Assembly: GCA_033398695.1 (NCBI GenBank)
Contig: CM065814.1
Location: 100,504,501 to 100,568,500, forward strand
Reading direction: 5' to 3'
DNA length: 64,000 nucleotides
Source of the DNA: Orobanche coerulescens
Taxonomy: Eukaryota; Streptophyta; Magnoliopsida; Lamiales; Orobanchaceae
How positions within the stretch are numbered: the stretch's first letter is position 1; the number at the start of each line of letters is the position of its first letter. This document shows, one piece after another, positions 34,836-48,087 of this stretch. The notes under the pieces are model-generated. The model saw only the letters and a list, made by a program, of their open reading frames with translations, was not told the DNA's origin and ran no database searches. Position numbers and translations under genes: made by a program.

Positions 34836-35440
34836 ATGAAAGGTCATCAAGGACTTTACTATGTTAGTGTTGCTAATTCTAGGGGGGGATACAGTAGGTT
34901 AAAGCAAATTGAACAAGAAGTCGGAGCTGGAGTACAAACCTGTGTTCCTACTCAGGAAAGAGATATTAATTTTGATATTGTCAGTGAAGCGATTGTAGCA
35001 AATATTTCTTCAGTCCTCACTGATAATCTTAGAAGTCCCTACAGAGCAATACCTTTCTACCTCCCAACCATCACCTGATTCATTGATCAGTGTTCCTCTT
35101 AGAAATAAATTACAACTGTCTCAAACACAACATCCTCCTTTTCCCCCACAAAAACAACATCAATTAACTCAAACAAATCACCTTCCATCTATACCCCAAA
35201 CACAACACCTTACCAGATCCAAAACTTCCACTCAACCTCAATCAAAATAAAAACCACAAAAAAAAACTAAGAAAACACCAAGTCCAACCCATCCTCTAAT
35301 AGAACCTAATCTCCTGTTCAGTCACAAGAGGATGTCTCTCAAATCATTATCACGTGACCCCATGCTCTTAGCTTGGAATATTAGGGGTCTTAAGGACCCT
35401 ATGAAACTATGCAGTTCAGAAACTAGTGAGGAAGTTAAAG
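34836..35440 (+). pseudogene. LINE fragment (ORF1 end to ORF2 endonuclease start)
   Basis: 35345-35440 encodes DPMLLAWNIRGLKDP, the canonical start of the endonuclease domain of plant L1-type LINEs (usual form WNIRGLNDP). Similarity is lost immediately after. The upstream open stretch 34836-35078 and the Gln/Pro/Thr-rich stretch after it could be the end of an ORF1-like region. It sits inside the PIF element. Both ends are undefined and no poly-A tail is visible. Confidence 0.5.
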
Positions 35441-35449
35441 ATTGATGTT

Positions 35450-36100
35450 GTATTTAATTATGATAAAAAAAGAACAAACTAAATATTTTTTGACTAGTGT
35501 TATAATGGTTTAACAAAACCATAAAGTTTACAAGTGAATATTTTAAAACATTGTTCAAGAATCAGCGTAAACATTCTGAAGTCCAAATAGTAAAATAGTA
35601 ATCAACAGAAGAGGAAAAGAACCATTCAATAAACCAATCATCTAAATTCTTAAAGAATATTTTGTAATTTCTGAACTCAATAAAAGCTTCGAGTTATAAC
35701 CTTCCGGAAGGAGATCGACCTAGAGGTAGAGGTGCGAGACTAACAACCAGATCGAAGGTACACTGATTCAATAGCAGCTGGATTGTGAACAAGAGATTGA
35801 ATATGACTCAACGTATAGAAAGAAAGAAAGAGGTTGGGGCTTTACTTCCATTACTGACCCTGTATTCACTTACTGGAACGGTAGGCCGTCCCATCCAAAA
35901 ACCGGATCCCTAGGCCCGAGTTCTTCCATAAGGAGCAACCCGGTATAATTAGTAGAAAAGACAACTTGAAATATTAAAGAGATGTACCTTGAATGCAGAC
36001 GGCCAGGAAGGTTTCAGCAGGGGATGAATAAACTGGCGCGAGAGAAGACGGAATAGCGGTAGTTTTTTTTTATTTAGGTCATGAAAATATATTTCTATTT
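35450..36100. other. Non-coding part of the PIF element, origin unclear
   Basis: No supported gene. A GC-balanced patch at 35690-36010 (around GGAAGGAGATCGACCTAG) could be a captured fragment, but I cannot identify it. Confidence 0.3.
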
Positions 36101-36315
36101 AGGTTACGATATATATGGAATATATAAAGATGAGAAGCTAGCTTTTTTTTTCATAAGCTTGAAAAATTAGCTTATCAATCAGCTAGCTTATAAGGTAGCT
36201 GATAAGCTAGCTGGTTTGAGAAGCTAGTCGTTTACGAAACGAGCTTTTTTTTAGTCAATGGTCAAATAAGCTCCTGAAGCTTATAAGCTAGCTGATAAGC
36301 TAGTGCTAAACACAG

Positions 36316-37231
36316 CCTAGATATTTACCGGGAAGATGCACCGGACCGGACTTTTTTTTTACTTACAAAAATATTCTATCTATCTTTTAAATTTGTATTT
36401 GAGGATTTCCGATGCGGATCTAAATAAAAAATTATTGAATGTATCATAAAGTGTAATGTAATTGGAGAGAAAATCTCAGATTAGCATAATGTTAAGTTAA
36501 TTAGTGTCTATTATATGAATAAATTTGGTATACATACTGAAAAGAAGAGATAGGAATAAATTTGGGGACGAAAATAATATGTGATTAACTCTTAATATAT
36601 GTGTGTTTGGAGCATGTGTTTTACTATTTTTAGCTATTAAAAGTAAATAAATATCTGAAATTATTTTTATGTAGGCAATACGAATCTTAAATCTAATTTC
36701 TTAAAGTGAATAAATTTACTTTTATTCTGTAATGATTAATTTTACTGAAAATTAATATTCATATTTTTTAATATAAAATTTGTGTGCAATCGGTCATTAA
36801 TATAAATCTATCAAATTTATTATATTCAATATGGATGTCTAAATGAAAATCGTGAAATAAGAATTAATTTGACATATTTTTTTTAAGAATAAACCTGATA
36901 CAAAAAAATTATAAACATTTAGAATTTTCAGCTAGAAAAAAATATTGGTAGATGAGTGTAAGTTGTGGAATAAAACTCTCACAATACATATCCAGATTTT
37001 TTTCCTTTTTATATTTCTAAATTTTTAGAAAACATCTCTATATATAAATCATATTTTTTTTAAAAAAAAGTTAAAGTATTTAAAGATGACACATGTCCCA
37101 ACTCTCTTTTAATAGAAGTATAGATAGGAATCATATAAACCGACATTCTAATTGGTTTAATTATATAAAAAATTGCTTTGTGTTATAAATAATGTACTCG
37201 TGGGAGTTACTTAGGTTTTTCTATGGTCGGG
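36316..37231. other. AT-rich region, nothing recognised
   Basis: Low GC, no coding signal and no repeat evident by eye. Confidence 0.5.
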
Positions 37232-37558
37232 CCAGGAAAATTTAGCCTAATATTAGGCCGACACTAAAATTACCTATTGGTTTATAATTGTTGATTTTAA
37301 TTTGTATATTCTTCTTGCTACAGTCGAATTGTGCGAATTCGGTATACCAAATCATAATTATAAATGGACTTTCTACCGTCTAGCCAGGTAGACTTGCTTT
37401 TATGTTAGACCGATACTAAAATTACATATTTGTTCATACTTTGTTATTCCATATCGAAATGTTCAATTCTAACAAGAAGAATATACGAATTAGAATCAAT
37501 AATTATGAACAAATAAGTAATTTTAGTATCGGCCTAACGTTAGACTAAATTTTCCTGG
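37232..37558. repeat. Long imperfect inverted repeat (foldback/MITE-like)
   Basis: 37232-37317 pairs with the reverse complement of 37473-37558 (starts CCAGGAAAATTTAG, ends GTATATTCTTCTTG), roughly 85% matching, with a 155-bp loop. The arm near 37525-37558 is also the start of the duplicated unit that follows. No target duplication was identified. Confidence 0.75.
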
Positions 37559-38045
37559 CGTGATGTTAGAGAAGCACAAATTACTATTCACGTGACAGTG
37601 ATGTATTATTTTATTATGTGTGAACTACTACTATGCCCCTCATATAATTATGTAACAACGATTGTACCGTCTGAAGTTATCCTATAAATAGGACTCCAGT
37701 TATTAATGGAAATCTTACCTAAGAGTCATTCTGTCTATTCTCTCTCTATATTCTCTCTATATAATATGTAGTTTTGTAACACGTTATTAATATGACTCTG
37801 CCTATTTGAGTATCGGCCTTACGTTAGACTAAATTTTCTTGGCCTGATGTTAGAAAAGCGCAAATTACTATTCACGTGACAGTGATATATTGTTTTATTA
37901 TATGTGAACAACTACTATGCCCCTCATATAATTATGTAACTACGATTGTACTATCTGAAGTTTTCCTATAAATAGGACTCCAGTTATTAATGAAAATCAT
38001 AGTATGTAGTTTTGTAACACGTTATCAACATGACTCTGCTTATTT
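37525..38045 (+). repeat. Two tandem copies of an LTR-like segment
   Basis: 37525-37808 and 37809-38045 share AGTATCGGCC at the start, TATTCACGTGACAGTGA, a TATA box CCTATAAATAGG and the end TTTTGTAACACGTTATYAAY. The second copy lacks about 50 bp (a CTCTCTATA-rich stretch). TTTTGTAACA followed by CGTTATCA resembles a Copia LTR end with its half-tRNA-type primer site. This suggests tandem LTR plus leader pieces rather than a complete element. Confidence 0.65.
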
Positions 38046-38427
38046 TTCATGACTCCAATTATTTGAGTAATATAACGAGAATATGCTCTACAGTTGACGA
38101 TGATCCTCGTATCAAAAATCTAATGATTACAAACCAACATTAACTATATCTCACCCCATATTCTTTTCACGTCTACTCACCAACAAAAAGACAAAACTAA
38201 AGGAGGATCCAGCATTGACTCTGTTTCTGAAGATGGAGATTATGTTATTGGTGATAATACCAAATCTGGTTCTGAAGAGGCTGCGACCTAGAGGGATGAC
38301 GATCATACCAGTAATCATGTGCCAGCACCTTTTTTTTTTAATTCTAGAATTCATTAAAAAATGGAGATAATCAAAGACATCACCACCAACAAACAGATTT
38401 TCCACCTACCACTGTTGTCGACGGGAG

Positions 38428-38432
38428 ACCTC
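38428..38432. repeat. Target site duplication ACCTC (left)
   Basis: Identical to 58210-58214; flanks Gypsy element 2. Confidence 0.92.
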
Positions 38433-40976
38433 TGTAACAGTAGGCGGCTATTACGGTCTTAGAGCACATTGGGGCCGTAGGAGTAAATGAAAATTGATGA
38501 ATTAAATAATATAATAGCGATGTCGAACCACATTATATTACCAAATACTCCGATGAGGAGCTTAAGTACAATACACTGCGACAATATCAATCTTAGTATA
38601 TTTTATATGAAGATAAAATACACCACCCTGAATAAATAAACATCCCAAATGGAATTCTGCAGCGGAAATACAAATGAAGAAAAACAAGAATGACTGAAGA
38701 GACTGGGGCCCCCTAGTAGTATCATTGGGACTCCTTGCCGTCAACGTGCTCTTCCCGTGCTTTTGCCTTGCCATGACCTGAAAAATAATATCCCCAAGAA
38801 TCGATTCTGTAACAACAATCCTCAAGAGTTGAATAATCACAATCCTGTTGAAAACATACGCAATCAAATATGCTATATGAATCAACTAACAGTACGGCTC
38901 AAAGAATGGCGCCACACTACGCCCGGGCTGGAAATGTGTCCGTGCACAAGCCATCAACGAGTATCGATCGAATACACGTGTGGTCTTGTACCTAATCAGT
39001 CTCACGAAGTGATCGTCTCGTGTGTACAGTCCAATGTGAGGCCAACAACCAATACACGACTTTATATGTGCCCGACATAAAAATCCTACACATACCAACC
39101 GACACGCAGTATGACCCGGAATGCCACGATATAACAAAAGTGACATCGAAAATCAATAATGACTCACCAAGATGAAAATGATAGTGAAATAAATGACAAC
39201 TCAATGAAATGATTGGAACCGTCGTTCCTCGTGAATGGAGTGATTAAGTGACAATTACAAGTCTCAATACGATTAGTACTTTATGAGTGAATTATGATTA
39301 TGAATGAACAACAACGAAAGGAATGAATATCCTTTTAACCGAGTAAGAATTACCTTACTCAACACCGGTGACAAATGTCCTTCCACGAACAAATGTCCTA
39401 AATGAGATGTCGGTCGCTCGAACAACCTTGAATAACACAATTACCAACAATCCGATTAACATACGAATCAAACACGATATAACGAACTCAAAACGTCGAT
39501 ACGACTAACCAAGTTCATTGAGGCATTATATCAAACACGTTGTAACCAATCTTCGATTGATTACAATCAATCCTCAATTATACCAACATCAAATCCCCAA
39601 GAAGTGTTTCAAACCAACAAAACATCTTCAATACGATCAATAATCCAATATGAATATCCAAATTCGTGATTTCAACAACAATTAATCGAAACCCCCCAAA
39701 TCCAACTCAATATTAAAAGTGTTCTTGAATAATCCTTCAATACTCCAATGAATATTTATACAAACTCATAATCATATGTATATCTCTTCATACAACACGA
39801 TTATAACATCCAAAACATCATATCTCAACACAAAATCGAAATTCAAGATGTTGAAGAAATTACCTCTTGAAGATCCAAATACTTCGATCCGATGAAAACG
39901 CGTTAGATCGACTATCCGAGCTTCCCAAACGAATGAAGATGATGAAAACCGAACACCCTTATGGTTGATGATGAAAAATATCTCCCTCAAGATCTTTCTC
40001 TCGGACAAAGTTGAAGAAATGAGGAAAATGAGGAAAATGTCCCGTCCAAGCCCTTATAAACTGCCGGAAGTTACGGCCGTAACTCAGCCTTCTTACGGCC
40101 GTAACATCCCAGGTCAACGGCCTTAAGGCCGTAACCAGCCAACTTGTATGGCCGTAACTCGGCTTCGCCCAAACACTTGCCGACAACCTTACGGCCATAC
40201 CCGCACCTGTCTTACGGGCATAACTCGCCCTCGTCCAAAACACCTGCCGACAGCCATACGGCCGTACCCGCACACCTTACGGGTGTAACTCGACCGATAC
40301 GGCCGTATCCGGCCAAACTTACGGGCGTATGACACCTTCGTCGAAACTAACCAGGCACCCTGCCTGCAACGTACGGCCGTATCCGGCCAAGCCTTACGAC
40401 CGTACCTGCCTCATCTTACGGCCGTATGCCGCAACCCTTACGACCGTAAGTCCTCCTCGTCCGACAAATCCTGAAAATCACGACACGTACGGCCATAACC
40501 GGCCAAGCCTTACGGCCGTACCTACTCAACTTACGACCGTATGCCGAAATCCTTACGGCCGTAAGTCCCATTAGCCCATACTGACCTGAAATGACCGAAC
40601 GCCTGTTACGGCCGTATCCGACAGTCCTTACGGTCGTAACTCGCTCCTGGAAATGACAAAAATCCGACAACTCCGTCTACTCATTACAAACGGTGAATGA
40701 TCTGACGTACAATACTAGTATGATTGTAAATAAGTCCAATAACACGTGATAGATGATACTTCCAAGACGATACTATATTCCCGATGATAATGATGATACA
40801 CTCGTCTCGATCCACAAACGGAGATGAATGATGATCGGTAACTGATACACGGTTACAAAATGCTAACGATGAACCCAAATGAATGAATCACGAATGATGA
40901 GTGATTATTAATGAGTGAAAAATTACTGAGTGACAATTACTGATTGATAATTACTGAATTACAACCGGGTATTACA
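38433..40976 (-). repeat. 3' LTR of Gypsy element 2
   Basis: 2544 bp. TATA on the minus strand at 40054-40060 (TTTATAAGGG). Lacks about 80 bp of the palindrome array that the other LTR has near 57620-57710. Confidence 0.93.
40065..40645. promoter_or_regulatory. U3 array of TTACGGCCGTAA palindromes
   Basis: About 25 copies of TTACGGCCGTAA or one-base variants (ACGGCCATA, ACGACCGTA, ACGGGCGTA), on average every 20-25 bp. It lies immediately upstream of the TATA box in transcript orientation. TTACGGCCGTAA is exactly self-complementary. Confidence 0.88.
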
Positions 40977-41009
40977 TACTCCCCCTTTAAAAGAGTTTCG
41001 TCCCCGAAA

Positions 41010-43540
41010 CTAAGGGTCAAACAACTCGGGATAACTCTCCCGCATACTATCCTTGGTTTCCCATGTAGCCTCTTGAACTCCGTGTCTAGACCGCTGAATC
41101 TTGACCAAAGGAATCGTCTTGTTCCTCAACTGATTGATTCGCCGCTCTAAAACTCGTATAGGACGCTCCTCATACGAATGATCATCCGCAATCTCGATTT
41201 CATCGAACTGGAGTATGTGACTCGGGTCGGAAACATACTTCTGCAACTGAGAGACGTGAGACACAATATGAATTCGGCTCAACACCAGAGGTAAAGCCAA
41301 TCGATAATCCAGACTGCCTACTCGATCCAAAATCTCAAACGGTCCAATGAATCTCGGACTCAACTTCCCCCATTTTCCGAAACGGAAAATACCTCGACTA
41401 GGGGATACCTTGACCAACACATGGTCACCTGCCTCGAACCCTAGTGGTCGACGACGATAATCTGCATGTGATTCCTGTCGACTCTGACAAGTCATCACAA
41501 CACAAAGGAGATCGACAACGACGACCGTACAAGGCCTCGTAAAGTGCCATCTTAACCGAAGCATGCCAACTATTATAGCATGTGAACTCAATCAACAGTA
41601 GTTGGGCTTCCCAATTATCTTTCTAATCGAGAACACATGCCCTCAACATGTCCTCCGAAGTCTGAATAGTCCTCTCTGATTGTCCGTCGGACTGAGGATG
41701 AAAAGCTGTGCTGAGATTAAGCTGAGTTCCCATAGCACGAGGAATTGACTTCCAAAAATGTGACACAAATCGCCTGTCACGATCGGAAACGATACTCTTA
41801 GGAGTACCATGCAATCTCACTATCTCTTTGATGAACAACTGGGCAAGTCTCTCGGGATACCTCGTATCCTTACTCTCAAGGAATGAGCTGACTTAGTTAA
41901 ACGGTCCACAACTACCCAAATTGTATTCATGCCACGACGACTCGTCGGCAAACTCGTGATGAAATCCATAGAAATATCTTCCCACTTCCACTCTGGAATA
42001 GGGAAGTGGGCCCAGCATACCTGCCGGTTGTTGCTGTTCTATCTTGACTTGCTGACAGGTCAAACATCTCAAACAATTTCCGTGACTTCTCGCTTCATAT
42101 TACTCTACCAGTAATATTGTTTCAAGTCTTTGCACATCTTGCTAGACCCCGGATGAACGGAGTAAGAGGTAGCATGAGCTTCTCTCAAAATCGAGTTTTT
42201 CAACTCGTCATTCGCCGGTACGCATAACCGATTCTTAAATCGCAATAGTTCATCCTCGTGAACAACGAATCCAGGGGCTTTCCCCTGAACCACATCCTCT
42301 CGGATGCGTAAAAATGATGGGTCTGAACCCTGATTCACTCTGATTATCTCCTCACGTGGTGATGAAATCCCTAACGTGCAAAGTTTCCCTTGCACTCGCT
42401 GAAGCCAGACCTCGATTTCGGGTCTGAGAAATTCCTGCTGAAGCTCCTTCTGAACTGATAGACGAGCAAGCATTAGCTCTTGAACGGACTTACGACTCAA
42501 AGCATCGGCGACAACGGTCGCCTTGCCCGGGTGGTACAGGATCTCAATATCATAATCTTTGATTAGTTCCAACCACCGCCTCTGTCGCATATTTAACTCC
42601 TTCCGAGTAAATATATACTTCAAACTCTTATGATCGGTGAATATCTGACAGGTGACGCCATAAAGATAATGACGCCAAATCTTCAATGTGAAAACCACGG
42701 CTGCAAGCTCCAGGTCGTGGGTCGGATAATTAACCTCGTAAGGTCTCAATTGTCGTGAAGCATAAGCAATAACTTTCCCGTTCTGCATGAGTACACATCC
42801 GAGACCCTATCCGGATGCATCACTATAAACCACAAATCCTTCCATCCCTTGCGGTAAAGAAAGGACAAGTGCTGAAATTAACCGGCTCTTGAGTTCCTCA
42901 AAACTATGTTGACACGCGTCGGACCACGTGTACTTCTTATCTTTCCATAAAAGGTTCGTCATGGGTTGAGCGATTTTAGAAAATCCTTCAATAAATCGCC
43001 GATAATAACCAGCTAAACCGAGGAAACTTCGGATTTCCTTAACATTCTTCGGAGGTAGCCAATATCGGATAGCCTCCATCTTCTGAGGGTCGACACGAAC
43101 TCCGTCTGATGAGATTACATGTCCGAGAAACGTCACTTCGGACATCCAGAACTCACACATGGAAAAATTTCCTTATAGTTGCTCCCGCCTCAATACGTCG
43201 AGAACCTAATGAATGTGAAACTCGTGCTCCTCCCGGTCACGAGAATAAATTAGAATGTCATCAATAAAGACAACCACGAATTGATCCAAATAGTCGATGA
43301 AAACCCGATTCATTAACTCCATGAATACCGCAGGTGCATTAGTCAACCCAAACGGCATTACCACGAACTCATAATGACCATAGCGTGTACGAAATGCTGT
43401 CCTTGCGATATCCGACTGTCGAATTCGCAACTGATGATATCCAGATCTTAAGTCGATCTTGGAAAAATACTGAAGTTCCCTGAAGTGGATCTAAGAGATC
43501 ATCAATCCGGGGTAGAGGATACTTAATCTTGATCGTCAAT
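41010..43540 (-). pseudogene. Gypsy element 2 pol: RT (C-terminal part), RNase H, integrase
   Basis: 43430-43206: RT with [20 protein letters not shown] and an intact catalytic FIDDILIYS. 43160-42807: RT connection ([14 protein letters not shown]) and RNase H start. 42788-42105: RNase H ([20 protein letters not shown]) and zinc-binding part of integrase. 41838-41623: integrase core (SIVSDRDRRFVSHFWKS; HPQSDGQSERTIQT). 41591-41010: GPF and chromodomain-like end (TIPLVKIQRSRHGVQEATWE). Frameshifts separate the pieces. At 43540 the RT is interrupted by element 3; the N-terminal half is at 53490-53780. Confidence 0.9.
43535..43539. repeat. Target site duplication GTCAA (left)
   Basis: Identical to 53485-53489; flanks element 3. 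Confidence 0.93.
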
Positions 43541-45925
43541 GTAATACCCAGTAATTATCATTCAGTAATTATCACTCAGTAATTATCATTCAGTATTTAT
43601 CATTCAGTAATTGGTACTCAGTAATTTCATTATTGATCATTTATCACTCAGATTCAGTCATGGTATTCATCATTCAGAGTAATTGTATCGTGTATCAATC
43701 TTCATTCATCACTAATCTGATTGGAGTTTCGTGCCGTGTTTATCATCATTGTCATTTTCGTGGCAAGCTGTGCTTGAGGGTAGCGCACGCTACATACTCC
43801 TTTTAGCGTACGCTAATTGGGTATAGGTAGCGCACGCTACCGCTCAGCTTTAGCGCACGCTAAGGCTACCTTGGGGTAGTCCAAGGTACCGGGTGCAGTG
43901 AGAATAATTGTAGCGCACGCTACGAGTGGTGAGTAGCGCGCTAACGGGTTGTAGTAGCGCACGCTATATGTGTGGAGTAGCGCGCTAGGGACGGATCGAG
44001 TTGAGTCCGGTGGCTCTTTGCACGGATTAATTCATAGCGCACGCTATGAGTTATATTTAGCGTCGCAATCAATATTATAGCGCACGCTAATCGGTTGTTG
44101 TAGCGCACGCTATCGAGGTTAGATCGAGAGGCGAGGCGGTTTTGGACTCGATCTTGGCGTCGAATATTTCGCTAGCGCACGCTAACAATGGATATTAGCG
44201 CACGCTAGTAATATGGCCGTAGCGCACGCTACAAATAGGTACGTAGCGCGCTACCGTGTTCGGACAGGGGTTCTTGGACTACCCAATTACACGTTAGCGC
44301 ACGCTATGCACAAGGAGCTAGCGCACGCTAACATGGTGAGTATAAATTGGACGGTTTAGTCGAGTTCGTCATTTCCCATCTCATTTCATTCCTTCGGTAG
44401 TTTTGGGCGATTTCGAGCGTTTCGGAGAGGATTCTTCGAGGTGTAATCATCAATCATCATTTTCAAGCTCATCTTTCGGATTGATCATCATTTCATCATC
44501 TTCATCACATCGAATCAAAGGTATTAAACTCTTGGATCTAGAATTTGGATTTTGGGTTTTCCTTCCGATTTCTTCGTGTAAGCTTGGATTATCATTGGAA
44601 TATGTTAGTTATGGATTATCTAACTTGGATAAATATATTCCTACGGATTTTAACGGTTATTTTAATTATTCCAAGAAACCTTGGGGTTGACTTCGGTTAA
44701 TTGGGGATTTTCCGATTGATGTTGTTGTAATCATGAGTTATGGATTCCTAATGGATTATTGATATCCTTGAAAGTGTTTTGATGGTTTGAAATACTCATC
44801 TTGGAGTTGGTTTCGATTCATTCGAACTCGGATATCGTTGTGTCGATGTTTGAGTCGTTTATGATCGTTTTTGATTTGCGTAATGATCGGATTATTGGTA
44901 ATTGTGTTATTCAAGGTTGTTCGAGCGACCGATATTTCATTTAGGACGTTGTTCGTGGACGGACATTCATCATCGGTATTGAGTAAGTTAATTCTTACTC
45001 GGTTAAAAGGATATTCATTCCTTTTGTCGTTGTTCATTCATAATCATAACTCATTCATCATTGTATTAATCGTATCAAAGCTCGTCATTGTCAATTAATC
45101 ACCTCAGTCATAAGGAACGACGGTTCCGATCATTTCATTGAGCTATCATTCATTTCACCATCATTCAATCTTGGTGAGTCATTATTCATTTTCATTGCCA
45201 CTTTTGTCATATTGTGGCATTAGGGTCATCTTGGCGTGCGAGTTGGTATGTGTAGGATTTTCATGTCGGGCACATTATAGTCGTGTGTTGGTTGGCGGCC
45301 TCACATTGGGTGTGCACGAGTCGATTGCTCGTGAGGCGATTAGTACAAGACCACGCGTGTTTGATCGTTGGTGGCTTGTGCACGGACACATTTCCATCCC
45401 GGGCGTAGTGTGGCGCCATTCCTTTGAGCCGTCTTGATTAGTCGATTCATATAGCATGTTTGATTGCGTATGTTTTGAGAATAATTCATAATTTGGATAT
45501 ATCATGATTGTGTATTTTCAACCCTTGAGGATTGTTGTTACGTATGGCGGCCCGTTGGGGATCTTGTTTAGTCATGGCAAGGCTAAGGCACGGGAGAGCA
45601 TGGTGACGGCGAGGAGTCCCAGTGATACTAGTAGGGGCCCCGATGCATTCGATCATTTATTCATCATTTGTGTTTCCTTTATTTATTCCTTGAGACATTC
45701 CGTTTGAATGCTCATTTCATTCGATGTTGTGTATTTTATCGTCACATAAAATACACATGTATTCTATTTTATCACAGGTGTGTTGTATAAAACTCCTCGT
45801 CGGAGTAATTGATGTTGTAATGTGGTTCGGTACTACATTTACTGTGTAATTCATTCATTTTCATTCGCCCGGTGGGTCCCTCGGGGTCCACAGACCGTAA
45901 TATCCGCCTAGTTTGGGGTGTTACA
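43540..45925 (+). repeat. 5' LTR of Gypsy element 3
   Basis: 2386 bp. TATA box TATAAAT at 44341-44347. Differs from the other LTR mainly by small indels clustered in GC-rich parts. Confidence 0.94.
43778..44335. promoter_or_regulatory. U3 array of TAGCGCACGCTA near-palindromes
   Basis: About 18 copies of TAGCGCACGCTA or close forms (TAGCGTACGCTA, TAGCGCGCTA), spaced irregularly about every 20-45 bp, ending a few bases before the TATA at 44341. The 12-mer is self-complementary except for the central CA. Confidence 0.88.
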
Positions 45926-46411
45926 GAGTTGGTATCCGAGCGTGGTTTTGAATACTACCCTCCAAGTCATGTCTCATTTGAAATCATCGTCATCGGACTA
46001 GTATCATTGGACTCTCGCGCCACGTGTGACCTGTGCAAAAGCCGAGCCAATCAGACCAAGAACTGTAAGATTTCTAATGCCACGGTAAAATATATGGCAT
46101 AAATCATTCATTCATAATTCATCAATTAAAAAAACTCAATCATCATTGTCATTTTTGGCCGGGATCGAGTTAACTCATTAATCACCAATTCATTTCATTG
46201 TTCAGTTGTTGATCAGGAAGATCGGATCATTAATCTTGTTAACTCATCCAAGATAATCATTTCAGTAACTTCATCAGATAATCATGTCACGTCAATCAAT
46301 CATTCATGTAATCGCTGTATTTGAGCGCGTATGCTCATTTTCATCATTTCATAATATAATCATAATGTGATACTCATGCGAGATATATAATCATCATATG
46401 ACTTTCCACTT

Positions 46412-47600
46412 GATATGGAAAATTTGGCGAGAGGACGTGGAGGACGAGGCCGTGGAGCGGGCCGAATCCGAGAACTCGTGCGAATACCGTGCAAATGCCA
46501 GAATAATGCTAACTCATCGAGCGGCGGCCGCCACTCACTCACCAGGCGTGATCATTCAGCATCAGGAGTCGTGCCGAGACACGACTCGGTCAGAGGGTGT
46601 TCGGGTCGACCCACTCGCATTTATGCGAGGCATGATGGCCCAAATGACCCGGATGGCTCGATTGATGGAGACGATGCATAACTCCGTCAATCAAAATCGG
46701 CAAGCTCCTCCGCCGCCACCTCGGAGGCAAGAGAGGTGTAAGCAATATCATCGGCGATATCTCTCGCCGACCACCTACTTTTGAGGGCTCATCCGAGCCG
46801 GATATTGTTCACGGCTTGAGCATTTTGAGAAGTTATTTGCTATGGTGGATTGCCCCGAAGGGCATAAAGTTTCGATTGCGGCTTACTATCTCGGTAAGAG
46901 CGCTCATTCATGGTGGTTATCGTTGAGGCCCACAGACGGAACATGTACTTGGGATCGATTCAAGACTCTCATGATGGAGAGGTACTATCCGGCCCCGATC
47001 GGGAGGCCAAGTTGTCGGAATTACTCACTCCCGACCTTTCGGCGGATGATGACGTTCTCGCCATCGCCGAAAAATTTCAGAACTTCTTCCGTTCGCCTCA
47101 TCTATCATTCACTCGAAGCGGACAAGATCAAGTATTTCACAAGAGGTGAAACCCCGTATGAGACTTCATTTGCTTAATCATAACTGTACCACTCGCCGAG
47201 TTCATCGAGAAAGCTCTCACCTACGAGCTTCGCTAAGGAAATTGCTAAGCGGCAACCTTCGTGCTAGCAAGAAGTCCAAGAATCGTAATCAGTCTGACGG
47301 AGTCGCCACTTTCAAGAAACCACGTGCGGGCTCTACTTTTTCGAGCGACCTCCCCGTCTAAACCCGCGGAATCTCGATCGCGGCGGCGGTTCGGCCATCA
47401 CTTGTTTCAAGCTGTGAGAACAGGTCATTTCGGCACTAAGTGTCCAAAGCTTGATGCATCACGTGCCACAATCAGGATTGCCGGGCATAGGGCCCGTTTT
47501 GCCGTAGGGACTCTAAACCCACTCCAGCGTCATCTCAAGCCCCGTGTCATTCAGGGTGCGTAATCAAGCCACTCACTCGGCGTCGTTCAAAACGACAGGA
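46412..47600 (+). pseudogene. Gypsy element 3 gag, frameshifted
   Basis: Start at the ATG 46412 (MENLARGRGGRGRGAGRIRE), an RG-rich N-terminus like that of element 1. Later pieces: VRVDPLAFMRGMMAQMTRMA (about 46590), capsid (AAYYLGKSAHSWWLSLRPTD at 46842-47177; TWDRFKTLMMERYYP), and a remnant of the knuckle region near 47420 (RTGHFGTKCPKLD). At least four frame changes. Confidence 0.82.
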
Positions 47601-47739
47601 GCTAAAGGCGGAGCCAAGAGCTATCGAGGCAGGAGCATCCGGTTCGGGGGCAAGCCCGAATTTATGAGATGAAGAAGACCGATGATCCGAGGCCGGATGA
47701 TCTCGGTACACTCGATATTCTATCTCAACGTGTGTACCC

Positions 47740-48060
47740 TTTTTGATCTTGGTGCATCTCATTCATTCATTTCCAGTCATGTTTGAGTAGACTACGTGCA
47801 GGTAGTGCTACTAGTTGTGAGCCATATGTCATTGGCCTACCCGATGGTAGACGCATTATCGGTAACCGTGAGATTGCATTGTCCGATTCTGTTTCATGGT
47901 CGTGTATGGCCCGCGGACCTAATCGTAGAAGATATACCGAGGGACGACATCATCTTGGGTATTGATTGGATGGATCGTCATGATGCCATCATTAGTGTCC
48001 GAAAGCGTTTGGTCACTATCATTTTGACGATGGAGTTGAATATGTGTTTCGGGAGGTAAT
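47740..48060 (+). pseudogene. Gypsy element 3 protease remnant
   Basis: Around 47815-48059 the pieces CEPYVIGLPDGRRIIGN and ADLIVEDIPRDDIILGIDWM, then DRHDAIISVRKRLVTI, match the aspartic protease region of element 2 (53861-54250). The active-site segment at about 47740 (FDLGASHSFIS-like, damaged) lies in another frame. Confidence 0.7.
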
Positions 48061-48087
48061 CCCTACTGCAGCAAAGTCATTAATTTG

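Larger units (their letters stand above)
21790..36315 (-). mobile_element. PIF/Harbinger DNA transposon, split by a Gypsy element
   Basis: Contains both PIF genes on the minus strand: a Myb/SANT-like protein (33438-34612) and a DDE transposase (32060-33227 plus a tail at 22263-22408). The right end at about 36315 reads GGCTGTGTTTAGCAC on the minus strand, with AGCTTATCAGCTAGCTTATA subterminal repeats. Left sequence at 21800-21900 has the same TAGCTGATAAGC-type words, but its outermost bases do not pair, so the left boundary is approximate. Without the inserted Gypsy element the transposon would be about 4.9 kb, a normal size. The left edge is about 490 bp upstream of the ATG of the 467-aa gene. 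Confidence 0.82.

Noticed and set aside
38151..38405. Minus-strand 84-codon ORF before element 2
   Set aside because: No domain or splice support; composition is AT-rich and low complexity. The plus strand in the same place looks somewhat more gene-like but is also interrupted.
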